NCBI RefSeq assembly: GCF_006148925.1 | Contig: NZ_VAWB01000001.1 | Coordinates: forward strand, 772,001-836,000 | Direction of reading: 5' to 3' | From: Hyunsoonleella aestuarii | Lineage (GTDB): Bacteria > Bacteroidota > Bacteroidia > Flavobacteriales > Flavobacteriaceae | DNA length: 64,000 nt | Shown: one piece after another, positions 1 to 9,044 of the stretch | Numbering within the stretch: the first letter of the stretch is position 1 | Layout: each line of letters starts with the position of its first letter | The notes under the pieces: generated by a model | The model's input: the letters and a program-made list of their open reading frames with translations, nothing else | What the model was told of the DNA's origin: nothing | Databases searched by the model: none | Program-made: the position numbers and the translations under genes

Positions 1-1
1 T

Positions 2-682
2 AACGTCAGAAAAGCAATAAAATCATTTAAGCTAAAAAAAGATGCTTCGGTTGATTTTTTTACAACCTTAAAAAGTACGTGTTATGAAATTCTTCCGGAA
101 AATGTGGTAATGCCATTGGTTACTGAAATAGCTGTGTTTTACTATGGTTTTATATATTGGAAAAAGCGGAAATTAAATGTTAATGAATTTTCATATCATA
201 AAAATAGTGGGACAATTATAGTATTAATAGCTATAATTTTTATAGTTGCTATTGAAACTTTTGTCTTACATAAACTTTTGGTAAGATGGAGCCATTTGGC
301 AGCTTGGATCTTAACATTTTTAAGTATTTATTCGGGAATTCAAATTTTTGGCTTTCTGAAATCTATGGTTAAACGACCAATACTGATAGAAAATCAACAA
401 CTTTTGCTGAGATATGGAATTATGACTGAAACGATAATAGACATTAAAGATATAGAAAGTATAGAAATAACATCTAAAGATTTAGAAAAAAACAAAGAGA
501 CAAGAAAACTTTCGCTGTTAGGTGATTTAGAAAGTCACAATATGGTTATTCGTTTAAAAGAAGAAAACACCCTAGTTGGACTTTATGGGATAAAACGAAA
601 ATATAAAAATTTAGCCATTTACGTTGACGACAAACACGAATTCCTAAACCAAATAAATAATTTACAGCAACCACAACACTAG
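2..682 (+). CDS. Membrane protein of unknown function, 5' end outside window
   Basis: The frame is open from the first bases of the window to the stop at 682, so this is the 3' part of a gene beginning upstream. The GTG at 104 is probably an internal codon, not the start. About 226 residues are visible. Two hydrophobic segments (around nucleotides 210-275 and 295-365) look like membrane helices. They are followed by a charged soluble domain of about 100 residues rich in alternating beta-like stretches (ILIENQQLLLRYG, IDIKDIESIEI), reminiscent of membrane-anchored PH-like domains. That resemblance is only an inference. I do not recognise the family. It is not visibly linked to the ribosomal protein genes, which have their own promoter. 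Confidence 0.75.
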   Translation, partial: NVRKAIKSFKLKKDASVDFFTTLKSTCYEILPENVVMPLVTEIAVFYYGFIYWKKRKLNVNEFSYHKNSGTIIVLIAIIFIVAIETFVLHKLLVRWSHLAAWILTFLSIYSGIQIFGFLKSMVKRPILIENQQLLLRYGIMTETIIDIKDIESIEITSKDLEKNKETRKLSLLGDLESHNMVIRLKEENTLVGLYGIKRKYKNLAIYVDDKHEFLNQINNLQQPQH

Positions 683-822
683 CTAAGTATTTTAATCAAT
701 AGATTAGTTCAATTCTATTTAATTTAAAATACTTCTTTCATGCAATTTTAAATATCGAAAATCCAAAAGAATTATCAGAATAAAACAACCTAATTTTCCA
801 CTAAAAATAATAGCTCACAGTA

Positions 823-853
823 TTTGGTAATAAAATATATAATCGTAAATTTG
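823..853 (+). promoter_or_regulatory. Promoter of rplM operon
   Basis: TTTG at 823-826, a 19-base spacer and TAAATTTG at 846-853 match the Bacteroidota housekeeping promoter (TTTG - about 19 bases - TAnnTTTG) completely. Transcription would start about 40 bases before the rplM start codon. Confidence 0.75.
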
Positions 854-900
854 CAAACTCTTTTTGAGAGAGGAATGTTTAATAATTAAAAAATCAAAGT

Positions 901-1356
901 GTGGACACATTAAGCTACAAAACGATTTCAGCAAACAAAGCTACTGTAAATAAGCAGTGGGTTTTGGTTGATGCTGAAGGTCAAGCGCTTGGTCGATTAG
1001 CTTCTAAGGTTGCAAAACTTTTAAGAGGCAAGCACAAGCCAAACTTCACACCTCATGTTGATTGCGGAGATAATGTTATAATTATCAATGCTGAAAAAAT
1101 CACGTTATCTGGTAACAAATGGACTGATAAGTCATACATTCGTCACACAGGATATCCTGGAGGTCAAAGAAGTTTAACAGCTACGGAATTGTATGGTAAA
1201 GACCCTGCAAGAGTAGTTGAAAAATCAGTTAAAGGAATGCTGCCTAAAAACAAATTAGGTGCAGATTTATTCCGTAATCTAACAGTTGTTGTTGGTGCAG
1301 AGCATAAACATGATGCTCAAAAGCCTAAAACAATTAACTTAAACGAATTCAAATAA
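901..1356 (+). CDS. rplM: 50S ribosomal protein L13
   Basis: L13 is an early-assembling protein of the large ribosomal subunit. The 151-residue length and conserved blocks ([16 protein letters not shown] near residue 20, [15 protein letters not shown] near 45, [14 protein letters not shown] near the C-terminus) identify it clearly. The start is GTG at 901. It gives the N-terminus [13 protein letters not shown] that is usual for flavobacterial L13, and no in-frame ATG lies nearby. The stop overlaps the rpsI start by one base (TAATG), so translational coupling with S9 is likely. A complete TTTG/TAnnTTTG promoter lies about 50 bases upstream. Confidence 0.98.
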   Translation: MDTLSYKTISANKATVNKQWVLVDAEGQALGRLASKVAKLLRGKHKPNFTPHVDCGDNVIIINAEKITLSGNKWTDKSYIRHTGYPGGQRSLTATELYGKDPARVVEKSVKGMLPKNKLGADLFRNLTVVVGAEHKHDAQKPKTINLNEFK

Positions 1357-1742
1357 TGGATGTAATTCACAAAATTGGCCGTAGAAAGACGGCTGTTGCA
1401 CGCGCTTATGTTGCCCCAGGAAAAGGGAACATTACAATTAATAAAAAAGACTTAGCTAATTATTTTACTACTGCTACTTTGCAGTACAAAGTAAAACAAC
1501 CATTAGTTTTGACTAACAATGACGGCAACTTTGATATTATAGTTAATGTATATGGAGGTGGTATTACTGGACAAGCCGAAGCTGTTCGATTAGCAATTTC
1601 TCGCGCAATGTGCGAAGTTGATGCGGAAAACAGATTAACCCTTAAGCCAGAAGGGTTATTAACTAGAGACCCAAGAATGGTTGAGCGTAAAAAATTCGGA
1701 CAGAAGAAAGCTCGTAAGAAATTCCAGTTCTCTAAACGTTAA
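1356..1742 (+). CDS. rpsI: 30S ribosomal protein S9
   Basis: S9 is a small-subunit protein whose basic C-terminal tail reaches the P-site tRNA. The 128-residue product shows the S9 signature GGGITGQAEAVRLAISRAM around residues 66-84 and the conserved ending KKARKKFQFSKR. It starts inside the rplM stop codon (TAATG overlap), so the two are one transcription and translation unit, as in most bacteria. A 190-base leader with two hairpins then separates it from rpsB. Confidence 0.98.
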   Translation: MDVIHKIGRRKTAVARAYVAPGKGNITINKKDLANYFTTATLQYKVKQPLVLTNNDGNFDIIVNVYGGGITGQAEAVRLAISRAMCEVDAENRLTLKPEGLLTRDPRMVERKKFGQKKARKKFQFSKR

Positions 1743-1746
1743 TATC

Positions 1747-1779
1747 CTGAACTTGGTTCAGAATCTGGTTATCAGATTC
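1747..1779 (+). promoter_or_regulatory. Two adjoining hairpins in the rpsI-rpsB gap
   Basis: CTGAAC-TTG-GTTCAG (1747-1761) is followed at once by GAATCTG-GTTAT-CAGATTC (1761-1779), the two sharing base 1761. The second is followed by a weak pyrimidine-rich run (CTTTATCATTTTC). It could be a leaky terminator or part of an S2 autoregulatory leader, since rpsB leaders bind S2 in other bacteria. The sequence alone does not decide between them. Confidence 0.45.
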
Positions 1780-1933
1780 CTTTATCATTTTCAAAACAAA
1801 ATAATAAATTAAAAACAGTTATTGTTGTCCTAGTGTAAAAACAGGATTTAGTTTAGCATCTAAATAGTTAAGGCGATTTAAAAAATGACCACTTAATTAT
1901 TGCTAATTCAACAGAACGTAAACTATTACAAAA

Positions 1934-2707
1934 ATGGCAGTAGAAGTAAAAGAATTACTTGAAGCAGGTGTACACTTCGGACACCTTACACGTAAGTGGG
2001 ATCCAAACATGGCTCCTTATGTTTATATGGAGCGTAACGGCATCCATATTATTAACCTTTACAAAACAGCGGCAAAAATTGACGAAGCCGGAGCAGCTTT
2101 AGCAAAAATAGCAGCTTCTGGACGTAAGATTTTGTTCGTTGCAACGAAAAAACAAGCAAAAGATATTGTAGCTGAAAAAGCAGGATCTATTAATATGCCT
2201 TACATCACTGAAAGATGGCCTGGAGGCATGTTAACAAACTTTGTAACTATTAGAAAAGCTGTTAAAAAAATGGCTTCAATTGATAGAATGAAGAAAGATG
2301 GTACTTTCATGACCTTATCTAAAAAAGAGCGTTTACAAGTAGATCGTCTTAGAGCTAAGTTAGAGAAAAACTTAGGATCTATTAGCGATATGACTCGTTT
2401 ACCTGGTGCTTTATTTGTTGTTGATATTAAACGTGAGCATATCGCGATTAAAGAAGCTCAAAAATTAAACATTCCAATCTTTGCAATGGTAGATACCAAC
2501 TCAGACCCGCGTCAAGTTGATTATGTTATCCCAGCAAATGATGATGCTTCAAAATCAATTGATAAAATTTTATCTCACGTTACTAATGCTATATCTGAAG
2601 GTTTAGCAGAGCGTAAAGCTGAAAAAGAAGCTGCAGCAGCTCCAAAAGCTGAGGTACAGGCAAAAGCTGCTCCAGCTAAAGCCGTTGTAGCTGAAGAAGA
2701 AGAATAA
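1934..2707 (+). CDS. rpsB: 30S ribosomal protein S2
   Basis: S2 binds the head/body junction of the small subunit and is needed for S1 loading. The start VEVKELLEAGVHFGHLTRKW (from residue 3) is the S2 N-terminal signature. ITERWPGGMLTNF near residue 92 and VDTNSDPRQVDYVIPANDDA near 190 are further conserved blocks. The last 30 or so residues form an Ala/Lys/Glu-rich tail typical of Bacteroidota S2. It lies 85 bases upstream of tsf, the usual rpsB-tsf pair. Confidence 0.98.
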   Translation: MAVEVKELLEAGVHFGHLTRKWDPNMAPYVYMERNGIHIINLYKTAAKIDEAGAALAKIAASGRKILFVATKKQAKDIVAEKAGSINMPYITERWPGGMLTNFVTIRKAVKKMASIDRMKKDGTFMTLSKKERLQVDRLRAKLEKNLGSISDMTRLPGALFVVDIKREHIAIKEAQKLNIPIFAMVDTNSDPRQVDYVIPANDDASKSIDKILSHVTNAISEGLAERKAEKEAAAAPKAEVQAKAAPAKAVVAEEEE

Positions 2708-2792
2708 ATTATTTTAAAACAAACAATTAAGTCGTTTAATTCTTTTCTTCATTGAAAGTAAATTGAACGACTTTTTTAAATTATAAGAAATT

Positions 2793-3767
2793 ATGAGTAC
2801 TACAGTAAAAATAACAGCCGCTGAAGTAAATAAATTAAGACAAGCCACTGGCGCAGGTATGATGGACTGCAAAAAAGCTTTAGTTGAGGCCGAAGGTGAT
2901 TTTGATAAAGCCATCGAAATTTTACGTAAAAAAGGACAAAAAGTTGCCGCTAAAAGAGCAGATAGAGAATCTAGTGAAGGTGCAGCTGTGGCAAAATTAA
3001 ACGCTGATAATACAGTTGGCGTAGCTATTGTTTTAGGTTGTGAAACTGACTTTGTTGGTAAAAACGAAAACTTTTTAGCATTGGCCAGCCAATTAGGTGA
3101 TATTGCTTTAACTACATCTTCCAAGGAAGAATTTTTAGCTGCTGATTTTGGTGGTATGACAGTTGCAGAGAAATTAGTTGAACAAACCGGTGTAATTGGC
3201 GAGAAATTAGACATCAACGCTTTTGAGAAAGTAGAAGCTGCATATGTTGGTTCTTATGTACATATCAATAAAATTGCTGCAATAGTAGGTTTTTCTAGTG
3301 TAGTAGATAATATTGAAACACTAGGCAAAGACGTAGCTATGCAAATTGCCTCTATGGGAGCAACTACATTATCATACAAAGATTTTGACCCTGCTTACAT
3401 CGCTTCAGAAACTGAAGCAAGGATTGCTGTTATTGAGAAAGATAATGAAGAATTGGCACGTTTAGGAAAAACCCTTAAAAATGTACCACAACACATTTCT
3501 ATGGCGCAATTAACTCCTGAAGTTTTAGCTCAAGCAGAAGAAGCTGCAAAAGCAGAACTTAAAGCTGAAGGTAAACCAGAACAAATATGGGATAGAATTC
3601 TTCCAGGAAAAATGGATCGATTTATTTCAGATAATACAACGCTTGACCAAGAACAATGTTTACTTGATCAAAACTTTATAAAAGATGAAAAGAAAACTGT
3701 AGCAACCTATGTTTCTTCTTATGGTGATGTAGAAATTACAGGTTTCAAACGTGTTAATTTAGGATAA
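2793..3767 (+). CDS. tsf: Translation elongation factor Ts
   Basis: EF-Ts exchanges GDP for GTP on EF-Tu. The N-terminal UBA-like domain with the signature LRQATGAGMMDCKKAL (residues 15-30) and the motif VLGCETDFVGKNENF (about 81-95), which contacts EF-Tu, are present. At 324 residues it is somewhat longer than the E. coli protein, because the dimerisation domain is duplicated as in other Bacteroidota. It follows rpsB, and a strong intrinsic terminator after the stop closes the rplM/rpsB/tsf block. Confidence 0.97.
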   Translation: MSTTVKITAAEVNKLRQATGAGMMDCKKALVEAEGDFDKAIEILRKKGQKVAAKRADRESSEGAAVAKLNADNTVGVAIVLGCETDFVGKNENFLALASQLGDIALTTSSKEEFLAADFGGMTVAEKLVEQTGVIGEKLDINAFEKVEAAYVGSYVHINKIAAIVGFSSVVDNIETLGKDVAMQIASMGATTLSYKDFDPAYIASETEARIAVIEKDNEELARLGKTLKNVPQHISMAQLTPEVLAQAEEAAKAELKAEGKPEQIWDRILPGKMDRFISDNTTLDQEQCLLDQNFIKDEKKTVATYVSSYGDVEITGFKRVNLG

Positions 3768-3796
3768 CAAATAAGTAACAAAACTTATTAAAATAG

Positions 3797-3831
3797 AAAA
3801 CCATCATACGCTTAAGTATGATGGTTTTTTT
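3797..3831 (+). terminator. Intrinsic terminator after tsf
   Basis: CCATCATAC (3801-3809) pairs with GTATGATGG (3816-3824). The stem is extended by A and T tracts and ends in seven T residues. Confidence 0.9.
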
Positions 3832-3879
3832 GTGTTTAAAATCAAGTCAACATAAGATTTCAGAAATAAAAAATTTATG

Positions 3880-3887
3880 TAGTTTTG
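3880..3887 (+). promoter_or_regulatory. -7 element upstream of pyrH
   Basis: TAGTTTTG fits TAnnTTTG and lies 20 bases before the pyrH ATG, after the tsf terminator. No clear TTTG was found at the -33 position. Confidence 0.5.
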
Positions 3888-3906
3888 TTAAACTTCAAAA
3901 GTTAAC

Positions 3907-4614
3907 ATGAAATACAAAAGAATACTCCTCAAATTATCAGGTGAAGCCTTAATGGGAAATCGCCAGTATGGTATTGACCCAGAACGCTTAGCTGAATATG
4001 CTCAAGACATAAAAGAAATCACAGAAAAAGGGGTGCAAGTTGCCATTGTAATTGGTGGTGGTAATATTTTTAGAGGCGTTGCAGGGGCAAGTAATGGTAT
4101 GGATCGTGTTCAAGGTGATCATATGGGCATGCTTGCAACAGTTATTAACGGACTTGCTTTGCAAAGTGCATTAGAAGATGCAGGGCTTAAAACTAGGTTA
4201 CAGACCGCCATAAAAATTAATGAAGTCGCAGAGCCTTTCATACGTCGTAAAGCTTTAAGTCACTTAAATAAGGGGAGAGTTGTTATTTTTGGAGGTGGTA
4301 CTGGAAACCCATATTTTACGACTGATTCTGCAGCGGTTTTAAGAGCTATTGAAATTCAAGCAGATGTCATTTTAAAAGGAACTCGAGTTGATGGAATCTA
4401 CAATGCAGATCCAGAAAAGGATAACAATGCTACTAAATTTAATTTCATATCTTTTGACGACGTACTTAGTAAAGGGTTAAAAGTTATGGATACAACAGCT
4501 TTTACGCTAAGTCAAGAGAACGAATTACCAATTATTGTATTTGACATGAACAAAAAAGGTAATCTTCTTAAAGTAGTCTCTGGTGAAAAAATAGGTACCG
4601 AGGTAAATATTTAA
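3907..4614 (+). CDS. pyrH: UMP kinase (uridylate kinase)
   Basis: This enzyme phosphorylates UMP to UDP with ATP in pyrimidine nucleotide synthesis. The 235-residue product belongs to the amino-acid-kinase fold and shows KLSGEALMG (9-17), [10 protein letters not shown] (49-58) and the bacterial UMPK block [17 protein letters not shown] (about 131-147). It sits between tsf and frr as in many bacteria. A terminator and a -7 element separate it from tsf, so it probably starts a pyrH-frr transcript. Confidence 0.97.
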   Translation: MKYKRILLKLSGEALMGNRQYGIDPERLAEYAQDIKEITEKGVQVAIVIGGGNIFRGVAGASNGMDRVQGDHMGMLATVINGLALQSALEDAGLKTRLQTAIKINEVAEPFIRRKALSHLNKGRVVIFGGGTGNPYFTTDSAAVLRAIEIQADVILKGTRVDGIYNADPEKDNNATKFNFISFDDVLSKGLKVMDTTAFTLSQENELPIIVFDMNKKGNLLKVVSGEKIGTEVNI

Positions 4615-4662
4615 AAATTGGCGTAATTTTTGAAACATTGATTGATATAAAAGTTTAGAACT

Positions 4663-5220
4663 ATGAACGAAGACATACAATTTATATTAGATTCGGCAAA
4701 AGAAGCTATGGATAACGCAATTGCTCATCTTAAAAAGCAATTTGTTAATATTAGAGCTGGAAAAGCTAGTCCTGCAATGTTAGGCAGTGTAATGGTTGAT
4801 TATTATGGAACACAAACACCATTAAATCAGGTAGCGAATGTTAATACTCCAGATGGTAGAACCATTACAGTGCAGCCTTGGGAAAAAAGCATGCTTCAGG
4901 AAATAGAACGAGGTATTATGTATGCTAATTTAGGATTTAACCCAATGAATAATGGCGAATCTGTTATTATCAATGTACCGCCACTAACTGAAGAAAGGAG
5001 ACGCGATTTAGCTAAACAAGCAAAAGCGGAAGCTGAAGAAGCCAAAATAAGTATAAGATCTGCAAGAAAAGATGCTAATAATGAGGTTAAAAAATTAGAC
5101 GATGTATCTGAAGATTTAAAAGGTAATGCCGAAATTGATGTACAACAAATGACTGATAAATACGTTAAGATTGCCGATGATCTATTTGATAATAAGGAAA
5201 AAGAAATAATGACTGTTTAA
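4663..5220 (+). CDS. frr: Ribosome recycling factor
   Basis: RRF splits post-termination ribosomes together with EF-G. The product has the normal length (185 residues). Recognisable blocks are NIRAGKASPAML (29-40), VDYYGTQTPLNQVANV (45-60) and PPLTEERRRDLAKQAK (105-120). It lies 48 bases after pyrH and is followed directly by an intrinsic terminator. Confidence 0.97.
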   Translation: MNEDIQFILDSAKEAMDNAIAHLKKQFVNIRAGKASPAMLGSVMVDYYGTQTPLNQVANVNTPDGRTITVQPWEKSMLQEIERGIMYANLGFNPMNNGESVIINVPPLTEERRRDLAKQAKAEAEEAKISIRSARKDANNEVKKLDDVSEDLKGNAEIDVQQMTDKYVKIADDLFDNKEKEIMTV

Positions 5221-5223
5221 TAT

Positions 5224-5250
5224 AAAGCGACCGAAGCGGTCGCTTTTTTT
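5224..5250 (+). terminator. Intrinsic terminator after frr
   Basis: AGCGACCG (5226-5233) pairs with CGGTCGCT (5237-5244) across a three-base loop, followed by a run of seven T residues. Confidence 0.92.
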
Positions 5251-5267
5251 ATCTTATCCTCTCTTGT

Positions 5268-6518
5268 ATGCGAAATTACTGTGTTCTATTATTTCTAATT
5301 ATTACTATTAACACATTCGGACAAGAACCAACATCGTCTCAAGACTCCACTAAAACAGAACAAGATTCTATTAAGAAAGAAGCCTTCATTAAACATATAG
5401 GCAATGGTTACTTTCCTACACGTTATTTTGATTTTGATTTACGATACCTCATTAAATTTAATCAATATGAAGGTTTTAGAACTGGGTTAGGAGGTAAAAC
5501 AAACAATGCATTTTCTAATAAATTTAGACTAAACACTTATGTTGTTTATGGTTTTGGTGATCAAAAGTTCAAGTATAGTTTTGGTGGCGGCTTGAAACTT
5601 AATGAAAAGCACAACACTTGGCTAAATCTTTCTTATACAGATGATCTACAAGAAACTGGAAGTACAAACTTTTTAACAGATGGTAGATTTTTTCAGTTTT
5701 TCGAACCCAGATTACTTAACATAGATTTGTTTTATCGTCATATTACTTCAACACTTTTACTTGAACATAATATACAGCCAAATTTACTTTCTAAACTCCA
5801 GTTTACAGTTAGTAATATTCATCCCATTCATAATTACATTTTTAATGTTGGCGATGACAACTATTCTAATTACGAAATAAGCTCCTCTACTTGGGCTTTG
5901 CAATGGCATCCTAAAAAGGATAAGCAATCAAAACTTGTTTTTCCAAGGCTAACCTTGCAATACACCAAAAGTTTTAAAGATGTTTTTAAAAGCGATTTTA
6001 ATTTTTCAAAAATAGATTTTAAAGGATTACATAGGTTTTACTATGGGCAAGAAAGTTATTCTGAAATTGCAGTAACCTCTGGATTAGCTCGTGGAAAAGC
6101 TCCACTCACTCATCTTTATCACGCTTATCCAAACAACATAAGAAAAGAAACAATAATGCAAAGGTTTTCTGTAGCAGGTTTAAATAGTTTTGAAACCATG
6201 TTTTTTAATGAATTTTTTTCAGACAAGTTTACTACCATTCAGTTTAAACACTACCTAAAACCATTTAATATTTCTGAGCATTATAAACCCCAAATGGTAT
6301 TAATTTCGCGTTACGCGATTGGAGATATTGACAACTTAGAAAGGCATCAAAACGTCACCTTCAATACACTGGAAAAAGGCTACACGGAATCAGGATTTGA
6401 AATCAATAAACTACTATTTGGATTTGGGCTAAGTCTAACTTATAGATACGGCGCTTACCATTTGCCAAGTATTGCCGATAATGTTGCGTTTAAGTTTACT
6501 TTTAATATAACATTATAA
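5268..6518 (+). CDS. Outer-membrane beta-barrel protein resembling the DUF5686 C-terminal domain
   Basis: A signal peptide (residues 1-18, ending at FGQ) is followed by a short Ser/Thr/Lys-rich linker. About 370 residues of alternating hydrophobic and aromatic strands then follow, ending in FKFTFNITL, as expected for an outer-membrane barrel. The start of the barrel (FPTRYFDFDLRYLIKFNQYE, then GLGGKTNNAFSNKFRLNTYV) resembles the C-terminal barrel of DUF5686 proteins. The N-terminal carboxypeptidase-regulatory-like domain those proteins usually have is missing. The substrate is unknown. It lies between frr and an MMPL-type exporter, each with its own promoter or terminator. Confidence 0.7.
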   Translation: MRNYCVLLFLIITINTFGQEPTSSQDSTKTEQDSIKKEAFIKHIGNGYFPTRYFDFDLRYLIKFNQYEGFRTGLGGKTNNAFSNKFRLNTYVVYGFGDQKFKYSFGGGLKLNEKHNTWLNLSYTDDLQETGSTNFLTDGRFFQFFEPRLLNIDLFYRHITSTLLLEHNIQPNLLSKLQFTVSNIHPIHNYIFNVGDDNYSNYEISSSTWALQWHPKKDKQSKLVFPRLTLQYTKSFKDVFKSDFNFSKIDFKGLHRFYYGQESYSEIAVTSGLARGKAPLTHLYHAYPNNIRKETIMQRFSVAGLNSFETMFFNEFFSDKFTTIQFKHYLKPFNISEHYKPQMVLISRYAIGDIDNLERHQNVTFNTLEKGYTESGFEINKLLFGFGLSLTYRYGAYHLPSIADNVAFKFTFNITL

Positions 6519-6550
6519 GCCATTTAAGTATAGTAATTCATTGTTTTTCC

Positions 6551-6558
6551 TACCTTTG
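6551..6558 (+). promoter_or_regulatory. -7 element upstream of the MMPL exporter
   Basis: TACCTTTG matches TAnnTTTG and lies 18 bases before the ATG at 6577. Confidence 0.55.
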
Positions 6559-6576
6559 CCCATCTTAAATTAAAGC

Positions 6577-8964
6577 ATGTTTAAACTTTTTACAAAAGAT
6601 TTTTGGGATGTCGTTGCCCGGTTAATTTTACGTAATAAAATTGGGATTCTAATTGGCATTGCAATTATTACTTTCTTTTTTAGTTTACAGTGGACTAACA
6701 TGCGATTTACTTACACCGAGGCTAATTTACTGCCCGACGACCACGAAGTAAATCTTACTTACAATGATTTTCTAAAAACCTTTGGAGAAGAAGGTAATCT
6801 GGTTTTGTTAGGGGTAAAAGATGAAGCTCTTTTTAGTGTTGCTAAATTAAATGCTTGGAATCGATTATCTGAAACTTTTAAAAAATATGATGCTGTAGAA
6901 ACGGTTATATCAATAAAAGATTTGCAAAAGCTGATAAAAGATGTTCCAAATGAAAAATTTAATCTTGAGCCGTTTATAAAAGATTCAATCACTACAATTA
7001 GTCAGATTGAAAAACTTCAGGAAGAATTATTCCATAAATATCCGTTTTATGATAATTTTTTGTTCAATTCTGAAACTAAAACAATTAGGACTGCTTTATA
7101 TTTAAAGAAGGAGATTGTTAATACACCGGCTAGAAAAGAATTTATTGTAGAGAAATTAATCCCAGAGATTGAAGCATTTCAAAGTTTGCACGAATTAGAC
7201 GTCCGCGTATCTGGTATGCCATACATAAGAACCCTTAATTCACAAATTATTATTGATGAAATTGGATGGTTTGTTGGTTCCGCTTTGTTTGTAACGTCTA
7301 TTATTTTCTTTTTCTTTTTTAGATCTTTTAGAGCCACATTCATATCGTTGGTTGTTGTATGCATTGGGGTGATGTGGACTCTAGGTATTCTTGGGCTATT
7401 AAATTATGAAATCACTGTTTTAACGGCGCTCATTCCTCCGCTAATAATTGTTATTGGTATTCCAAACTGCATTTTTCTAATAAATAAATACCAACATGAA
7501 GTAAAATTACATGGAAACAAAGTAAAATCCTTGCAACGTGTTATAACTAAAATTGGTAATGCCACTTTAATGACTAACGTTACGACTGCCTCTGGATTTG
7601 CTACTTTTATTCTAACAGAAAGTAAATTATTAAAGGAGTTTGGTATTGTAGCTTCTCTAAGTATTTTGGCAATTTTTATTTTATGCTTATTAATTATACC
7701 AATAATATATACATTTTTACCGTTCCCTAAGGATCGCCATCTGGAGCATTTAAACAAACGTTGGATTGGGGGGTTTGTTAACTGGATGGAGTATATGGTA
7801 AGGCAAAAACGCATAGCTGTTTATGCTACTTCTGTAATACTTCTAATTGCTAGTATTATTGGCATCTATCAAATAAAAATTTCTGGAAGTTTAATAGAGG
7901 ACATGCCTAAAAAAACTGAATTTTTTAGCGATATAAGGTTTTTTGAAGAAGAATTTAATGGCATTATGCCTTTGGAGATAATGATTGACACAAAACGCAG
8001 AAAAGGTGTCATGAAATTATCAACTTTAAAACGAATGAATGAGCTAGAGGACTTAATAATTGAAACTCCAGAGCTTTCGAAACCTGTCTCAGTTGTTAGC
8101 TTAGTTAAATACTCGAAGCAAGCCTATTACAATGGAAACCCTAAGTTTTACCAGCTACCATCATCTCAAGAAAACAGCTTTATTTTATCATATGCCAAAA
8201 ACTCTTCCTCAAATGTCGATTTGCTAAAAAACTTTGTTGATAGTACCGGCCAGTATGCACGAATCACAACTTTTATGAAGGATATAGGTACCGATAAGAT
8301 GGAACGCATCCAAGAAAACATTCAAAACAAAATTGATAAGGTTTTTCCAAATGAGCGGTATAATGTAACCATGACAGGTAAGGCACTCGTTTTCCAAAAA
8401 GGAACAAAATATTTGGTTAAAAATCTGGCCATTTCATTGTCTTTAGCCATTCTTCTTATTTCAATTTTTATGGCTTATATGTTTAGGTCTGCCAGAATGA
8501 TTATTGTTTCACTAATTCCAAACTTACTACCTCTGCTAGTTACAGCAGGTTTAATGGGATATTTAGGAGTGCCTATTAAACCATCTACTATTTTGGTATT
8601 TAGTATTGCATTTGGTATTTCGGTGGATGATACCATACATTTTTTAGCTAAGTACAGACAAGAATTGTTAGCCAATCAATGGAAAATTAAAGTTTCTGTT
8701 TATAACGCACTAAGAGAAACTGGAGTAAGCATGTTCTACACCTCAATTGTGCTATTCTTTGGTTTTTCTGTATTTACAATTTCCAGCTTTGGTGGTACCG
8801 TTGCACTAGGAGCACTAGTTTCTGCCACACTTCTATTTGCAATGCTTTCCAATTTAATTTTATTACCATCTCTTTTACTTTCATTAGAGCGCAGTATTGC
8901 TAACAAAGAAGTGTTTAGAGAGCCTTCAATTAATATAATTCCAGAAGAAGACGAAGCAGATTAA
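6577..8964 (+). CDS. RND/MMPL family transporter
   Basis: This 795-residue inner-membrane protein has the duplicated MMPL/SSD layout. Each half has one helix, a large periplasmic loop, then a cluster of five helices. Helices cluster at about residues 20-38, 225-385 and 415-435, and again at 615-775. The second half shows the acidic pair in GISVDDTIHFLAKYR (about 680-694), used for proton coupling in RND proteins. Related proteins export lipids or hopanoids, and the substrate here cannot be told. No adaptor or outer-membrane factor is adjacent, so it may act alone like HpnN or MmpL proteins. Confidence 0.85.
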   Translation: MFKLFTKDFWDVVARLILRNKIGILIGIAIITFFFSLQWTNMRFTYTEANLLPDDHEVNLTYNDFLKTFGEEGNLVLLGVKDEALFSVAKLNAWNRLSETFKKYDAVETVISIKDLQKLIKDVPNEKFNLEPFIKDSITTISQIEKLQEELFHKYPFYDNFLFNSETKTIRTALYLKKEIVNTPARKEFIVEKLIPEIEAFQSLHELDVRVSGMPYIRTLNSQIIIDEIGWFVGSALFVTSIIFFFFFRSFRATFISLVVVCIGVMWTLGILGLLNYEITVLTALIPPLIIVIGIPNCIFLINKYQHEVKLHGNKVKSLQRVITKIGNATLMTNVTTASGFATFILTESKLLKEFGIVASLSILAIFILCLLIIPIIYTFLPFPKDRHLEHLNKRWIGGFVNWMEYMVRQKRIAVYATSVILLIASIIGIYQIKISGSLIEDMPKKTEFFSDIRFFEEEFNGIMPLEIMIDTKRRKGVMKLSTLKRMNELEDLIIETPELSKPVSVVSLVKYSKQAYYNGNPKFYQLPSSQENSFILSYAKNSSSNVDLLKNFVDSTGQYARITTFMKDIGTDKMERIQENIQNKIDKVFPNERYNVTMTGKALVFQKGTKYLVKNLAISLSLAILLISIFMAYMFRSARMIIVSLIPNLLPLLVTAGLMGYLGVPIKPSTILVFSIAFGISVDDTIHFLAKYRQELLANQWKIKVSVYNALRETGVSMFYTSIVLFFGFSVFTISSFGGTVALGALVSATLLFAMLSNLILLPSLLLSLERSIANKEVFREPSINIIPEEDEAD

Positions 8965-9044
8965 TTCATTGTTAGAATTTCATCTTTTCGTTCTTTAAAG
9001 CTTCATGCTTTTTTTATCTTTACTTTTTATAAATTATCTTGTTT

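Noticed and set aside
2714-3217. 167-codon open frame on the minus strand inside tsf
   Set aside because: It lies wholly opposite the strongly conserved EF-Ts gene and its translation is low-complexity Ser/Ala/Lys; it is a shadow.
7404-7814. 136-codon minus-strand frame inside the MMPL transporter gene
   Set aside because: Opposite a conserved membrane segment; antisense of helix codons often gives such open frames. No promoter or family similarity.
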